Notes: generated from the sequence alone by a model not told the origin. 64,000 bases of DNA from Rhodobacteraceae bacterium F11138 (GCA_016521575.1 JAEKDP010000004.1:1-64000), one strand, 5' to 3'; numbered from the stretch's first letter, positions 19,689 through 29,940 are shown. A program made the numbers and translations.

Positions 19689-21395
<1,707 letters not shown>

Positions 21396-21418
21396 GACTC
21401 CTCTTTCTTTGCGGCAGC

Positions 21419-21769
21419 CTATTCAGCCGCGATTTTGTTGAACTTTTCGGTCAGGGTTGATGCCGCTGACCATAGCACATCTTGCTCCGCGCCGCCGCAG
21501 AAACCTTCACTTTCAGAGGCTTGTCCACAGGCAAGCTGATGGACGCTCATGCCGAAGCCAAGGTCTGAAAATTCCAGTGCTATGCTGACCAAGACCATGA
21601 TGATGCGCTCCTTTTGCTCGTCGGAACACTCATAACCATCCATCATCGAGCGATACCGCTCCAGATCGAGCGCAGCGTGTGGCCTCTGGCCTGCGTCAAA
21701 CGCAATCCCAAGAGCTTTGGCCAGAAGCGGAGCTCCATCCAGGCCGCTGCCAATCCTTTCTTCATTCAT
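21419..21769 (-). CDS. Hypothetical protein next to the recombinase
   Basis: This 116-aa acidic, mostly helical protein (ERIGSGLDGAPLLAKALGIA, then YECSDEQKERIIMVLVSIAL) has three Cys near the C-terminus. An AGGAGG ribosome-binding site lies 9 bp before the ATG at 21769, which decides the start; the frame stays open upstream without such a site. It is 23 bp upstream of the recombinase and probably co-transcribed with the coupling protein. A role as a recombination directionality factor is possible from position, but no helix-turn-helix is obvious. Confidence 0.6.
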   Translation of the reverse strand: MNEERIGSGLDGAPLLAKALGIAFDAGQRPHAALDLERYRSMMDGYECSDEQKERIIMVLVSIALEFSDLGFGMSVHQLACGQASESEGFCGGAEQDVLWSAASTLTEKFNKIAAE

Positions 21770-22023
21770 CGCTGCAACCTCCTTCTCTTGGTGGTATGCA
21801 GGCGCGCGCGTGCCATCATCCGCGTGCAGCGGATGCGCATGTCTTAGTGAACTCTCTGAAACCGGAGCTTGTTCTTTCGTGCGGACTTCGGTCGCCGCAA
21901 TTGCTCCATCTTCTTTTATTCTAGCATAATTTATGCTTTCCCCACAAATTCTGGGGGTTTTCAGCGTTTTTGGCTTTGCTCCTTTCATTGGGGACTTTCT
22001 TTTTTGGCAAGAGGTTGGAGGGA

Positions 22024-23667
22024 TCAGAATTTCGGGCGGTGGCCTTCAACGAACGACCACTCACCACCTTGATATTGAGGAAGGTGGGCGTGGCTTGCGG
22101 GCACGGCCTCGCGAATGACGCGCAGCGTCTTCCTGCCGCCTAAGCGGCCAAGCACGCTCACGGTGTTGAGATCGCGGTCGAAGTAAGGGTTGGGACCGTA
22201 GAGCCCGGTATAGGCTGCGTTCTGGTAGTACGGCGTCTTATCCGCGAAGAATGGCGGGATGTCGTAGCCCGAGGCTGAGACGAGCGCTTGGCTCTGGGGC
22301 ATGCCCAGAATTTCTTCCGGCGTGCGCAGCGGGCGGGATATCTTACGCTTGTGCTGCTGCTCATAGTCCAACGCGCGCAGGGCTGCGCCCGTGCGGACCG
22401 GATCACCATTGCCGAAGAATGCTTCGTATAGAGCCTCGCGGCGAGAGCGCTGCGCCCGTTCCTGGACGAGATGGTCTTCCAGCTCCAGCGTCTGGTTGCC
22501 AAGTTTTGCGCTCAGCATCCGCGCCGTTTCGAGGTCTGAGATTCCGCCGCCCAAGTACACTTCGAGATCAGCGCTGGCCGAGAGCGTTATGGCTCCTGTC
22601 GGGCCGAGATTCTTCCTGATCTGGCCGAAGTCTTGATAGACGCACACCGGGCAAAGTCCGAAGCCGCGCCCGATGGAGTAAAACTCTGCAATCTCGGGGA
22701 ACGCGCCGAGTTGGGCGGCCTCATCGATGACAAGGTTCAGCGTCGGAGCGTCTGGCTTCGCCTGCTTAAGTGTGCGCAGCGTAGAGAAAAACTGGCGGAT
22801 CAGCGCGGCGTTCTGCTGCGTCATCTCCGGCGGCGTGGTGAAAAACACGAAGACAGGCCGATCCGAAGCTTCACACAGCACGTCGAGCGAGAAGTCGGCC
22901 TGCGCAGTGCTGACGAACGTGTCCTGGAGCCTAGGATCGTTCATGAAGGCAACCGCGTTCGCGATCTCAGCCATGATGGACTCGTAGGTACGGCTGGCGT
23001 CCTCAGCCATGGTACGCATCTCGGCGAAGGTGACGTGCAGGTCCGGCTCGCCCAGATCAGCCATAAGAGTTGAGATTTCCGCCCAAGCTTCGGGCGCGGA
23101 GCGGATCATGCCGACGAGCTCGTACAGCGAGGCAGGCGAGACACCGCCATCCAGATGCACGAGGCCGCGGATCAGCGGATCGAGCCAGTTCTGTGCTTTT
23201 TGCTCGAAGAACCTCGCATCGCCCCCGCCGCTTTCGGCAATAAAGGTGCGCGCCGCGCGGCGGCTATCTCCGACCAAGCGGAGACTATCGGGCGTCAAGT
23301 GCGGGAACAGCGAGACACGGTTGCCTTGGAAGCCTAGCGTGCCATGGGTATTGATTTCGAAGACCGCCGCCTTGATGTGCGCAAAATAGGGCTCAAGCAC
23401 GGTGCGGAGTTCGCGCTTCGGGTCGAAGATCGCGTAGCGCGGCGGCTCGCCCTTCCGGCCTGGCGCATCTATCACATGGGCAAGTACGGACGTGAACTTG
23501 CCCGAGCCAGCGCCGCCGATCAGCAGCATACCCGCCTGTTTTGCGTGGAAGAGCTTGCGCGCGTTATAGAAGCCGAACGGAACACCGCCGCGATCACGAA
23601 AGGCGCGCAGGACTTCAAGATCATCGGCGAAACGCGCCGAGCCGTATGGATGATCATAAGGGTTCAT
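22024..23667 (-). CDS. Type IV coupling protein (VirD4/TraG-like) without membrane anchor
   Basis: The 547-aa ATPase should connect the relaxase-DNA complex to a type IV secretion pore. Walker A is GGAGSGKFTS (residues ~50-59), with Phe where Ser/Thr normally follows Lys. A later YAIFDPKRELR matches the coupling-protein 'DPKGEL' block, and Walker B is LNLVIDEAAQLGAFPEIAEF (residues ~309-328). QDFGQIRKNLG and the sensor-like region follow. Unlike typical VirD4 proteins, there is no pair of N-terminal membrane helices. Three small membrane proteins encoded just upstream may supply the anchor. Confidence 0.8.
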   Translation of the reverse strand: MNPYDHPYGSARFADDLEVLRAFRDRGGVPFGFYNARKLFHAKQAGMLLIGGAGSGKFTSVLAHVIDAPGRKGEPPRYAIFDPKRELRTVLEPYFAHIKAAVFEINTHGTLGFQGNRVSLFPHLTPDSLRLVGDSRRAARTFIAESGGGDARFFEQKAQNWLDPLIRGLVHLDGGVSPASLYELVGMIRSAPEAWAEISTLMADLGEPDLHVTFAEMRTMAEDASRTYESIMAEIANAVAFMNDPRLQDTFVSTAQADFSLDVLCEASDRPVFVFFTTPPEMTQQNAALIRQFFSTLRTLKQAKPDAPTLNLVIDEAAQLGAFPEIAEFYSIGRGFGLCPVCVYQDFGQIRKNLGPTGAITLSASADLEVYLGGGISDLETARMLSAKLGNQTLELEDHLVQERAQRSRREALYEAFFGNGDPVRTGAALRALDYEQQHKRKISRPLRTPEEILGMPQSQALVSASGYDIPPFFADKTPYYQNAAYTGLYGPNPYFDRDLNTVSVLGRLGGRKTLRVIREAVPASHAHLPQYQGGEWSFVEGHRPKF

Positions 23668-23707
23668 GATTGATGCCTTTCTTTCGCAAGCGGTGCTGCC
23701 GAGGCGA

Positions 23708-23875
23708 TCAAGCGAAGATCACTTCGATGATCTTGGCGATAATCACGAGAACGACGATGCCGCCGAGTACGTTCGGAAGGATTTCGCCAAAGAAGAAATC
23801 GAGGGCATCGACCACGCGACGCCCAAGTTTCTGTGAGCGCTCGACGATGACTTGAATGGTGATTTGATGTTTCAT
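23708..23875 (-). CDS. 55-aa single-pass membrane protein
   Basis: The short protein has a polar, basic start (MKHQITIQVIVERSQKLGRR), then a hydrophobic helix ending the protein (GGIVVLVIIAKIIEVIFA). It lies 40 bp upstream of the coupling protein gene on the same strand. With its two neighbours it forms a block of small membrane proteins that could anchor the coupling protein. No family is recognised. Confidence 0.6.
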   Translation of the reverse strand: MKHQITIQVIVERSQKLGRRVVDALDFFFGEILPNVLGGIVVLVIIAKIIEVIFA

Positions 23876-23941
23876 GGTGAACCCTTCTAATTGAGATTGG
23901 TGGTTGGCGGCTCCGCGCGGAGGCGAAGCCGCCGAGTTCTT

Positions 23942-24085
23942 TCAGCCGAAGAAAGCTCCGATGAGGCCGAACACGACGCAGAAGAACAGGAAGCCACCAA
24001 CGGCCTCGATGAATTTGTCGAAAGCAGTTTTGACCTTGCGACGGTGAACGATCTTGCCGACTTCGGTTTCGATGATACGGGGCAT
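23942..24085 (-). CDS. 47-aa single-pass membrane protein
   Basis: The frame encodes a basic amphipathic start (MPRIIETEVGKIVHRRKVKT), then AFDKFIEAVGG and a membrane helix (FLFFCVVFGLIGAFFG). A clear ribosome-binding site (AAGGAGA) precedes the ATG by 6 bp, supporting translation. It is second in the small-membrane-protein block upstream of the coupling protein. Confidence 0.65.
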   Translation of the reverse strand: MPRIIETEVGKIVHRRKVKTAFDKFIEAVGGFLFFCVVFGLIGAFFG

Positions 24086-24118
24086 GGATATCTCCTTATT
24101 TGACAGGTTTTCAGTTGG

Positions 24119-24421
24119 TTAGATGAAGCGGTAGGCGAGGTAGACGCCTGCCGTTGTCAGAGCAGCAATGATGCTTGCCCGCGCAGCGAAGAATACGAAG
24201 GGGTAGGACATCAGCATCCAGGCGATGCCGATTAGGTCAGCCACTTCGTAGGAATAGCTCTTCTCTGCCAACGCGATGACGTACGGAGCCGTCATAGTGT
24301 TGAACGGTGTGGCCAGCAGAATGGCGCACATGGCAGCGACCGTGGTCGCAAAGCCTCCTTTAATGTCGTCCATCGGTCCTCGGGGGCCGCGTGGACCGTA
24401 TGGGCCAGGGTTGGGGTACAT
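24119..24421 (-). CDS. 100-aa membrane protein with Pro/Gly-rich N-terminus
   Basis: The protein begins with a collagen-like tract (PNPGPYGPRGPRGPMDD) and then has three hydrophobic segments: TTVAAMCAILLATPF, LIGIAWMLMSYPFVFFAA and IIAALTTAGVYLAYRF. It is the first gene of the minus-strand transfer operon. The cytosolic Gly/Pro tail could be a flexible tether. Nothing in it is diagnostic of a known family, but its order (membrane proteins, coupling protein, recombinase) argues for a role in transfer. Confidence 0.6.
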   Translation of the reverse strand: MYPNPGPYGPRGPRGPMDDIKGGFATTVAAMCAILLATPFNTMTAPYVIALAEKSYSYEVADLIGIAWMLMSYPFVFFAARASIIAALTTAGVYLAYRFI

Positions 24422-24697
24422 GGTTTTAAAGTCCTTCTGTCTGAGGCCCTTGAGGGCGAGTTTGGGTGATCGCCGAAACGCATGGTTTCGGCGGGGTTGG
24501 TCTTCGTTTCTGTGTGGAGAGCGTTGCCTCCGGCTGGTCTACCAGGGGGTTCCTCCCCCTTCGCCCAACCGAGATATGATCAATGATATCGCTTTCAAGA
24601 GTGTACTACGAACCATGCGACTTCCGCTAAATGGCTAAGTTGACCATTGTTGTGATATCGCTATTGCGGAAACGTACTACGGTGCAGCCGTAAGAGG
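24422..24697 (-). promoter_or_regulatory. Control region of the transfer operon with repeated motifs
   Basis: This 276-bp region between the regulator gene and the small membrane proteins contains two similar units. TGATATCGCT followed by GTACTACG occurs at 24584-24610 and again at 24653-24681, with spacings of 9 and 11 bp. Two hairpins lie nearer the operon: GCCGAAAC-GCATG-GTTTCGGC (about 24472-24492) and AGGGGGTTCCTCCCCCT (about 24544-24560). The repeats are good candidates for binding sites of the ribbon-helix-helix-type protein encoded next door. Confidence 0.5.
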
Positions 24698-25747
24698 TTA
24701 ATTTTGTTCGAGATACCAGCGCGCCACACGGCGAAACCACTCAGAATTTGTCAGTCCTGCTGCGGACGCAGCAGCTTCAACTTTTGGAAAAAAATCTTTG
24801 TCAAAGCGCAGGGAGACGGGTTCAGACATGGTATCACGCACGTTGTCAGGCTTCGGAAGCTTGCCCCTGTCCTTCATAAAGCTCTGGATCGCACGGTTCA
24901 TCCATGCCGAGCGGTCAAGCTCTTCACCGCGCGCTTTGTCGATCTGCGCTGCCAAGCTTTCACCCATGCGAAAGGTTGTGGCCTTATCTGCGCGGTTCGC
25001 CGCAATACCAGGGCTTGCGTCAGGCAGTGGTATGGCACGTCTTTGGGTGCGCTTTGGTTTCTTGGCTGGCTGTTCCTTCACCACTTCTTTTCGCTCTTCA
25101 AGCGAAACGTCATAGCCTTGGGATTTCAGCTTTTCGGCGATTGCCTCTTCAAGCCACCTTGCCTGGCTAATGCCCTCGTCATCCGCCGCGTTGCCAACCA
25201 AGGCTCTAATCTCAGGCGCAACCCGACACGGTATTTGGACTTTCTTTGGTGGATTCCTGTTCACTGTTGCCCACGCTGGTTTTTCTGGATCGGGTAAATC
25301 TTGTCGGCGTCGATATCGCCTTTGTTTTTTCTCGCCATCGGCCAAAGTCGGTATATCGGGGTTCTGCCCATCCCGTCTGAGGATGAGAAATTGACGACAT
25401 TCCTCGCGGAGAAATAACGCGATACTACTGGCTTCGAAGTCGCTGTCGGAGGCATGGGCGAGTCCCTCGTACAACCATTCAGGCTCAGGCAAGACCTGAT
25501 GATCGACCCAGAGCGTGCCGAGCACTCTGAAAGCCTCCTTCGCCAGAACGCTATAGCGTTGCGATTCCTTCTGGTATCCGACCCCGGAATGACGGTTTTC
25601 CTGTTCATGCTCGGTGATCCACTTACCGATCTGGAAGGCATTCCAAGCGAAGTCCCTTTCTGATGATGGCTCCCACCAGGTGTCCTCGATGTTGAGGATG
25701 AGTCGCTTGAGTTCCAGCCCAAACCGTCGCTGACCATAGTTCGCCAT
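24698..25747 (-). CDS. Putative DNA-binding regulator with duplicated RHH-like segments
   Basis: In this 349-aa protein the second half has three similar blocks with a short basic strand followed by helices: KVQIPCRVAPEIRALVGNAA ... SQARWLEEAI; TTFRMGESLAAQIDKAR ... DRSAWMNRAI; and EPVSLRFDKDFFPKVEAAA ... TNSEWFRRVARW. This is the layout of ribbon-helix-helix modules, so one chain would carry about three. The N-terminal ~130 residues are helical and unassigned. GTACTAC motifs flank the gene on both sides, consistent with autoregulation and control of the transfer operon. Confidence 0.55.
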   Translation of the reverse strand: MANYGQRRFGLELKRLILNIEDTWWEPSSERDFAWNAFQIGKWITEHEQENRHSGVGYQKESQRYSVLAKEAFRVLGTLWVDHQVLPEPEWLYEGLAHASDSDFEASSIALFLREECRQFLILRRDGQNPDIPTLADGEKKQRRYRRRQDLPDPEKPAWATVNRNPPKKVQIPCRVAPEIRALVGNAADDEGISQARWLEEAIAEKLKSQGYDVSLEERKEVVKEQPAKKPKRTQRRAIPLPDASPGIAANRADKATTFRMGESLAAQIDKARGEELDRSAWMNRAIQSFMKDRGKLPKPDNVRDTMSEPVSLRFDKDFFPKVEAAASAAGLTNSEWFRRVARWYLEQN

Positions 25748-26568
25748 CCGTGACTGCCCGTTCGATGCAGGCCCCGCTGAAAGATGTATGTTGTGATATC
25801 AAGTTTCAAGCACCGAGACTACAGGAGTCTTGGCTTTCTGCGCACCGGAAGGAACAGCGCGTTCTGACCACGATTTCGACGGTTCGATAACAGTCCAGCC
25901 TGGTACGAAAACCCTGTGGCGACATGGTACTACCACTGCCCCCGTTGGTATGACGGCTAAGATAAGAGCGACCGCAAGCTGTGCGATGTACTACCACTTT
26001 TAAAATTTTATTAAATTTCAAAGCGTTATTACCTCGCGCTTGTTCAAGGGAACCCGCTGCGCGTTCCCGTTGAAAATCCCTCCGGCCAGTGGCTCTTCCT
26101 GGGCATTGAACCCAATCCAGAGCCATAGATCGTATCGCCGATCAACCACTCGCGGGAGACTTCGCTCTCCCTGCACCCATCGATCCTTTCAGGAAGACCA
26201 TGGGCCTATCGCGCCCCTTGGAACCACTCGCAGGGCTTGGAGACGTGCCTCTCCACCTGCACCGAACCATGCACGAACGTCTGGCCGTCCGATCACCACC
26301 ATTTCATGGAGACCAACCTTCCGCGGTTTGGATGCGCGCCATGTCATGGAGACGACTTCATCGAGACCAGGAAGGAAGCATTTCATTGCTGCCCTTGCCT
26401 TGGAACCATCCCATCGACCACGGAGCCTTCGAGCCCCATTGGAACCCTGACCAACCCTACGCGGATTGGATGCCGCCAGCGCATCGGCGCTGAACCCGAT
26501 CATGAGGCCTGTCGCCGCCCCCTGAACCCAGCTCGTATTGCATCGAAGTCATTCTAGACTTCCAAAAT
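25748..26568. other. Non-coding 0.8-kb region with imperfect repeats
   Basis: No frame has credible protein composition. GTACTACCACT occurs at 25927-25937 and 25989-25999, upstream of the regulator gene. From 26200 there is a family of short repeats. CCTTGGAACCA occurs at about 26214 and 26397. A 30-bp imperfect repeat starting GACCAACC lies at 26311-26340 and 26449-26478, and CATGGAGAC occurs at 26306 and 26344. It could be a non-coding RNA, a partition-like site or a second transfer site; I cannot decide. Confidence 0.45.
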
Positions 26569-26587
26569 GTGTAACCATTGGTTACAC
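26569..26587. promoter_or_regulatory. Palindromic operator before the R-M operon
   Basis: GTGTAACCATTGGTTACAC is a perfect inverted repeat with 9-bp arms around one central base. It lies 8 bp before the ATG of a small ribbon-helix-helix-type protein that starts the restriction-modification operon. The position in the leader suggests autorepression. Confidence 0.65.
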
Positions 26588-26595
26588 TTACCGCC

Positions 26596-26802
26596 ATGAA
26601 GAAGGACGTAGGCATGCGGGTCCGAGTAAGTCGCGATTTACGCGATGAATTCCTCTTAGCTTGCCAGGCCGACGACAAACCAGCCGCACAAGTGATCCGA
26701 GAGTTCATGCGCGCCTACGTCGAGAGCCACCCCGTTCCTTCCGAAGACAACGCGAAAAACGAAAGCAGGGACGAGCATGCTGACAGGCGAAATTCGAAAT
26801 AA
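26596..26802 (+). CDS. Small RHH-type regulator at the head of the R-M operon
   Basis: The 68-aa protein (MKKDVGMRVRVSRDLRDEFL, then ACQADDKPAAQVIREFMRAY) has a basic beta-strand followed by two helices, the ribbon-helix-helix pattern of antitoxin or plasmid-copy regulators. The ATG at 26596 is chosen because it leaves the palindrome at 26569 outside the gene; a TTG at 26578 would put part of it inside. The C-terminal end overlaps hsdM by 26 bp. It probably delays or limits expression of the R-M genes after entry into a new host. Confidence 0.65.
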   Translation: MKKDVGMRVRVSRDLRDEFLLACQADDKPAAQVIREFMRAYVESHPVPSEDNAKNESRDEHADRRNSK

Positions 26803-28315
26803 GGTTGACCAAATCTGGAATGCGTTCTGGTCAGGAGGCGTTTCGAATCCTCTCTCCGTGATCGAGCAAATCACGTACTTGCTCTTCATCAAACGGCTGG
26901 ATGACCTGCACACGCTCGAAGAGAGCAAGGCCGAGACACTTGGCATCTCGATGGAGCGTGCAATTTTCCCTGAAGGAAACGACGACAAAGGTCGCGCTTA
27001 CGAAGACATGCGCTGGTCGCGCTTCAAGAATTTCGAAGCGCGAGAAATGATGACTGTTGTGGATGAGCACGTATTCCCATTTCTTCGCCAGCTTGGCGAA
27101 GAAGGCTCCAGCTACGGCAAGCATATGAAGGATGCGCGCCTTGGTTTTTCCAGCCCTTCGCTCTTATCCAAGGTTGTCGAGATGCTTGATGGCATCCCAA
27201 TGGATGATCGCGACACAAAGGGCGACCTTTACGAATACATGCTCGGGAAGATCGCGAGCGCTGGACAGAACGGCCAGTTCCGCACACCACGCCATATCAT
27301 TCAGTTGATGGTCGAGCTGACCGCTCCGACGCCTGATGACGTGATCTGCGACCCTGCCTCGGGCACATGCGGCTTTCTGGTCGCCGCGGGGGAATATCTG
27401 CGCGCCAACCATCCCGCGCTCTTCCGCAATGAAAAACAGCGGGCGCATTTTCACAAGGAGATGTTCCACGGCTTTGACTTCGACCCGACCATGCTCCGCA
27501 TCGGCGCTATGAACATGGTCCTGCACGGAGTCGAGGATGCCGATGTGTCCTACCGCGACAGCCTCGCCGAAGAACACAACGCCGATGCGGGCAAATATTC
27601 CCTAATTTTGGCCAATCCTCCGTTCGCAGGCTCGCTGGACTATGACAGTACAGCGAAAGACCTCCAAAAGATCGTCAAGACGAAGAAGACCGAGCTTCTC
27701 TTTGTCGCTCTATTCCTGCGCCTGTTGAAGACAGGCGGTAGGGCGGCTGTCGTTGTACCCGATGGCGTGCTGTTTGGCTCCTCCAAAGCCCACAAGGAAA
27801 TCCGCCGCATGTTGGTCGAGGATCACAAGCTCGATGCGGTGATCAAATTGCCGTCCGGCGTTTTCCGACCCTATGCGGGCGTATCGACCGCAATCCTCAT
27901 ATTCACCAAGACGAGCGTCGGAGGCACCGATCACGTCTGGTTCTATGATGTCCAGGCCGACGGCATCTCGCTTGACGACAAGCGCACGCCGCTCCTGCCG
28001 ACCGAGAAGCTGGGTCCCGTTCCGACCGAAGCGCTAAGCGACGCTGAGCACGAAAAGAACAACCTGCCCGACCTTCTGAATAGGTGGGCAGACAAGGACA
28101 GCAGCGAGGGTGACAACCCGCGCACGGGTCAGAGCTTCTGCGTGCCGCTCGCAGATATCGCTGCTGCCGATTACGACCTCTCTCTCAACCGTTACAAGCA
28201 GGTCGAGCATGAGGAAGTCGAACACCAGGACCCGAAGTCGATTATCGCTGAGCTCCGTTCTATCGAGACCGAGATCAATGACGGTCTAACCCAGCTGGAG
28301 GAGATGCTGGGATGA
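26777..28315 (+). CDS. hsdM: Type I restriction-modification methyltransferase subunit
   Basis: The 512-aa protein adds a methyl group to adenine N6, using S-adenosylmethionine, as part of the HsdM2S complex. The N-terminal HsdM helical domain (NKVDQIWNAFWSGGV) leads into the N6-DNA-methylase core. The SAM-binding motif is DPASGTCGFLVAA (~residue 192) and the catalytic motif is ANPPFAGS (~residue 278). GQFRTPRHIIQLMVEL is typical of the family. It overlaps hsdS by 4 bp (ATGA), so the subunits are translationally coupled. Confidence 0.96.
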   Translation: MLTGEIRNKVDQIWNAFWSGGVSNPLSVIEQITYLLFIKRLDDLHTLEESKAETLGISMERAIFPEGNDDKGRAYEDMRWSRFKNFEAREMMTVVDEHVFPFLRQLGEEGSSYGKHMKDARLGFSSPSLLSKVVEMLDGIPMDDRDTKGDLYEYMLGKIASAGQNGQFRTPRHIIQLMVELTAPTPDDVICDPASGTCGFLVAAGEYLRANHPALFRNEKQRAHFHKEMFHGFDFDPTMLRIGAMNMVLHGVEDADVSYRDSLAEEHNADAGKYSLILANPPFAGSLDYDSTAKDLQKIVKTKKTELLFVALFLRLLKTGGRAAVVVPDGVLFGSSKAHKEIRRMLVEDHKLDAVIKLPSGVFRPYAGVSTAILIFTKTSVGGTDHVWFYDVQADGISLDDKRTPLLPTEKLGPVPTEALSDAEHEKNNLPDLLNRWADKDSSEGDNPRTGQSFCVPLADIAAADYDLSLNRYKQVEHEEVEHQDPKSIIAELRSIETEINDGLTQLEEMLG

Positions 28316-29424
28316 GTTGGCCGACTGCACAGCTAAAGGAAGTCGCTCGCGTTGTTGGAGGTGCCACGCCCAAGAGTGCTATTGAGGCTTACTGGAATGG
28401 TGATGTTCATTGGGCGACTCCCAAAGACCTAACCAATCTCCAAGGCAAGACAATCGGCGAGACTCCTCGCAGGATTACTAACGACGGGCTCAAGAGCTGT
28501 GCTGCGGAGCTGCTACCGCCGTATTCTGTTCTTTTCTCCTCACGGGCTCCGATAGGCCATGTCGCAATCAATACAGTTCCTATGGCGACAAATCAGGGGT
28601 TCAAGAGCATGGTCCCTGGCCCAAAGCTCGACTCTAACTTCCTATACTGGTGGCTCGATGCGCATAGAGCGCACCTTCAATCGCTTGGAAACGGCGCGAC
28701 ATTCAAGGAAGTCTCCAAGCGTGTCGTTGAAAGGGTTGAAATTCCAGTCCCGCCGCTCGATGAGCAAAAGCGGATTGCAGCGATCCTTGATCAGGCGGAT
28801 GCGCTGCGCCGCTTACGCCAGCGCGCTATAGATCGCCTCAACACATTGGGCCAGGCGATCTTCTATGAGATGTTTGGCGATGTTCCAACAAACAGCCTCG
28901 GACTTCCTGCTCAAAAGCTAACCGACGCCCTGAATTTTAAGACGGGGAAACTGGACTCGAACGCAGCGGTAGATGGTGGCGAGTACCCGTTTTTCACCTG
29001 CGCAAAGGAAGTCTTTAAAATAAACAAATACGCATTCGACTGTGAAGCTCTGCTTTTGGCTGGTAACAACGCCAGCGCCGACTATGACGTTAAGTATTAC
29101 AATGGTAAGTTCAATGCCTACCAACGGACATATGTTATCGAGATAAATGACACAACTCAGCTAACTTATCAGTATGTCAGAGCTGTTTTGGAGAGCCTAC
29201 TTGCTCAACTGAAGAGGTTCTCCAAAGGATCGAACACCAAGTACATAACAATGGGAATTCTAAACCGAATGGAAATTCCTATTGCACCAATCGAGAGCCA
29301 GCTACTTTTCTCGAAAAGGCAAGAGCGGGTTCTTTCAAAGAAGAAGCTCCTGCTGGACCAACTCGAAAGAACAGAAGCACTTTTTAGCTCCCTCCAGTAT
29401 CGTGCATTCCGAGGGGAGCTTTGA
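28312..29424 (+). CDS. hsdS: Type I restriction-modification specificity subunit
   Basis: This 370-aa subunit sets the DNA sequence that is methylated or cut. The first target-recognition domain (residues ~1-145) contains GGATPKSAIEAYWNGDVHWA and SSRAPIGHVAIN. The conserved central spacer PVPPLDEQKRIAAILDQADA (residues ~145-165) leads to a coiled-coil helix. The second target domain (residues ~205-340) has LKRFSKGSNTKYITMG and ends with another spacer helix. Two target domains predict a bipartite recognition site. The lower GC of the second domain suggests exchange. Confidence 0.94.
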   Translation: MSWPTAQLKEVARVVGGATPKSAIEAYWNGDVHWATPKDLTNLQGKTIGETPRRITNDGLKSCAAELLPPYSVLFSSRAPIGHVAINTVPMATNQGFKSMVPGPKLDSNFLYWWLDAHRAHLQSLGNGATFKEVSKRVVERVEIPVPPLDEQKRIAAILDQADALRRLRQRAIDRLNTLGQAIFYEMFGDVPTNSLGLPAQKLTDALNFKTGKLDSNAAVDGGEYPFFTCAKEVFKINKYAFDCEALLLAGNNASADYDVKYYNGKFNAYQRTYVIEINDTTQLTYQYVRAVLESLLAQLKRFSKGSNTKYITMGILNRMEIPIAPIESQLLFSKRQERVLSKKKLLLDQLERTEALFSSLQYRAFRGEL

Positions 29425-29427
29425 CTA

Positions 29428-29940
29428 ATGGGTATGGCTGCCACTTGGAAAATGACATTGCCAGGGCCGATGCTACAGCGTGGCTTCTGGCTATATGTCT
29501 GGCAGGTGGAGACGCCCAAGGGCGAAATACTTTATGTCGGACGGACGGGTGACAACTCCAGTCCGCACGCAACGGCGCCATACACCCGCATGGGGCAGCA
29601 TCTCGGCTTTGCCACGACGCAGAACGCTCTGCGCAAGCAGTTGAGCAAGCGCGGAATTGATGCCGAGGACTGCAAAGCCTTCCATCTCATCTCACACGGC
29701 CCGATCTATCCAGAGATCGACAAGAATGACGGCGCTGATCGCAAAGTGCTGATGGAGCGGCACATGCCCCTTCGAAACCTTGTCGGCGCGATGGAGAAGG
29801 CACTGGCCGAGGAACTTGCGGCGGCGGGCTACGATGTCATGAACGAGGTGAAGTGGTCGCATCCGCATGATGCTGCGGTTTGGGCTGCAGTCCGTGAGGC
29901 TTTCGCAGAGCATTTCCCAAGATTGAGGAACGCCGCATGA
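29428..29940 (+). CDS. Unidentified protein in the R-M operon, GIY-YIG-like start
   Basis: The 170-aa protein is set between hsdS and hsdR, 3 bp after the former and overlapping the latter by 4 bp. Its first part, RGFWLYVWQVETPKGEILYV followed by GRTGD, is compatible with a GIY-YIG nuclease fold: an aromatic 'WLYVW' strand, a 'LYVGRT' strand, and an Arg-containing helix (YTRMGQHLG). A candidate catalytic Glu is in VLMERHMPL. The family match is my inference. Position and coupling argue for a function tied to the R-M complex. Confidence 0.5.
   Translation: MGMAATWKMTLPGPMLQRGFWLYVWQVETPKGEILYVGRTGDNSSPHATAPYTRMGQHLGFATTQNALRKQLSKRGIDAEDCKAFHLISHGPIYPEIDKNDGADRKVLMERHMPLRNLVGAMEKALAEELAAAGYDVMNEVKWSHPHDAAVWAAVREAFAEHFPRLRNAA

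Noticed and set aside
26040-26503. Overlapping open frames of ~100-136 codons
   Set aside because: Composition is Pro/Arg/Ser-rich without conserved motifs or ribosome-binding sites. The DNA repeats explain the open frames better than coding does.
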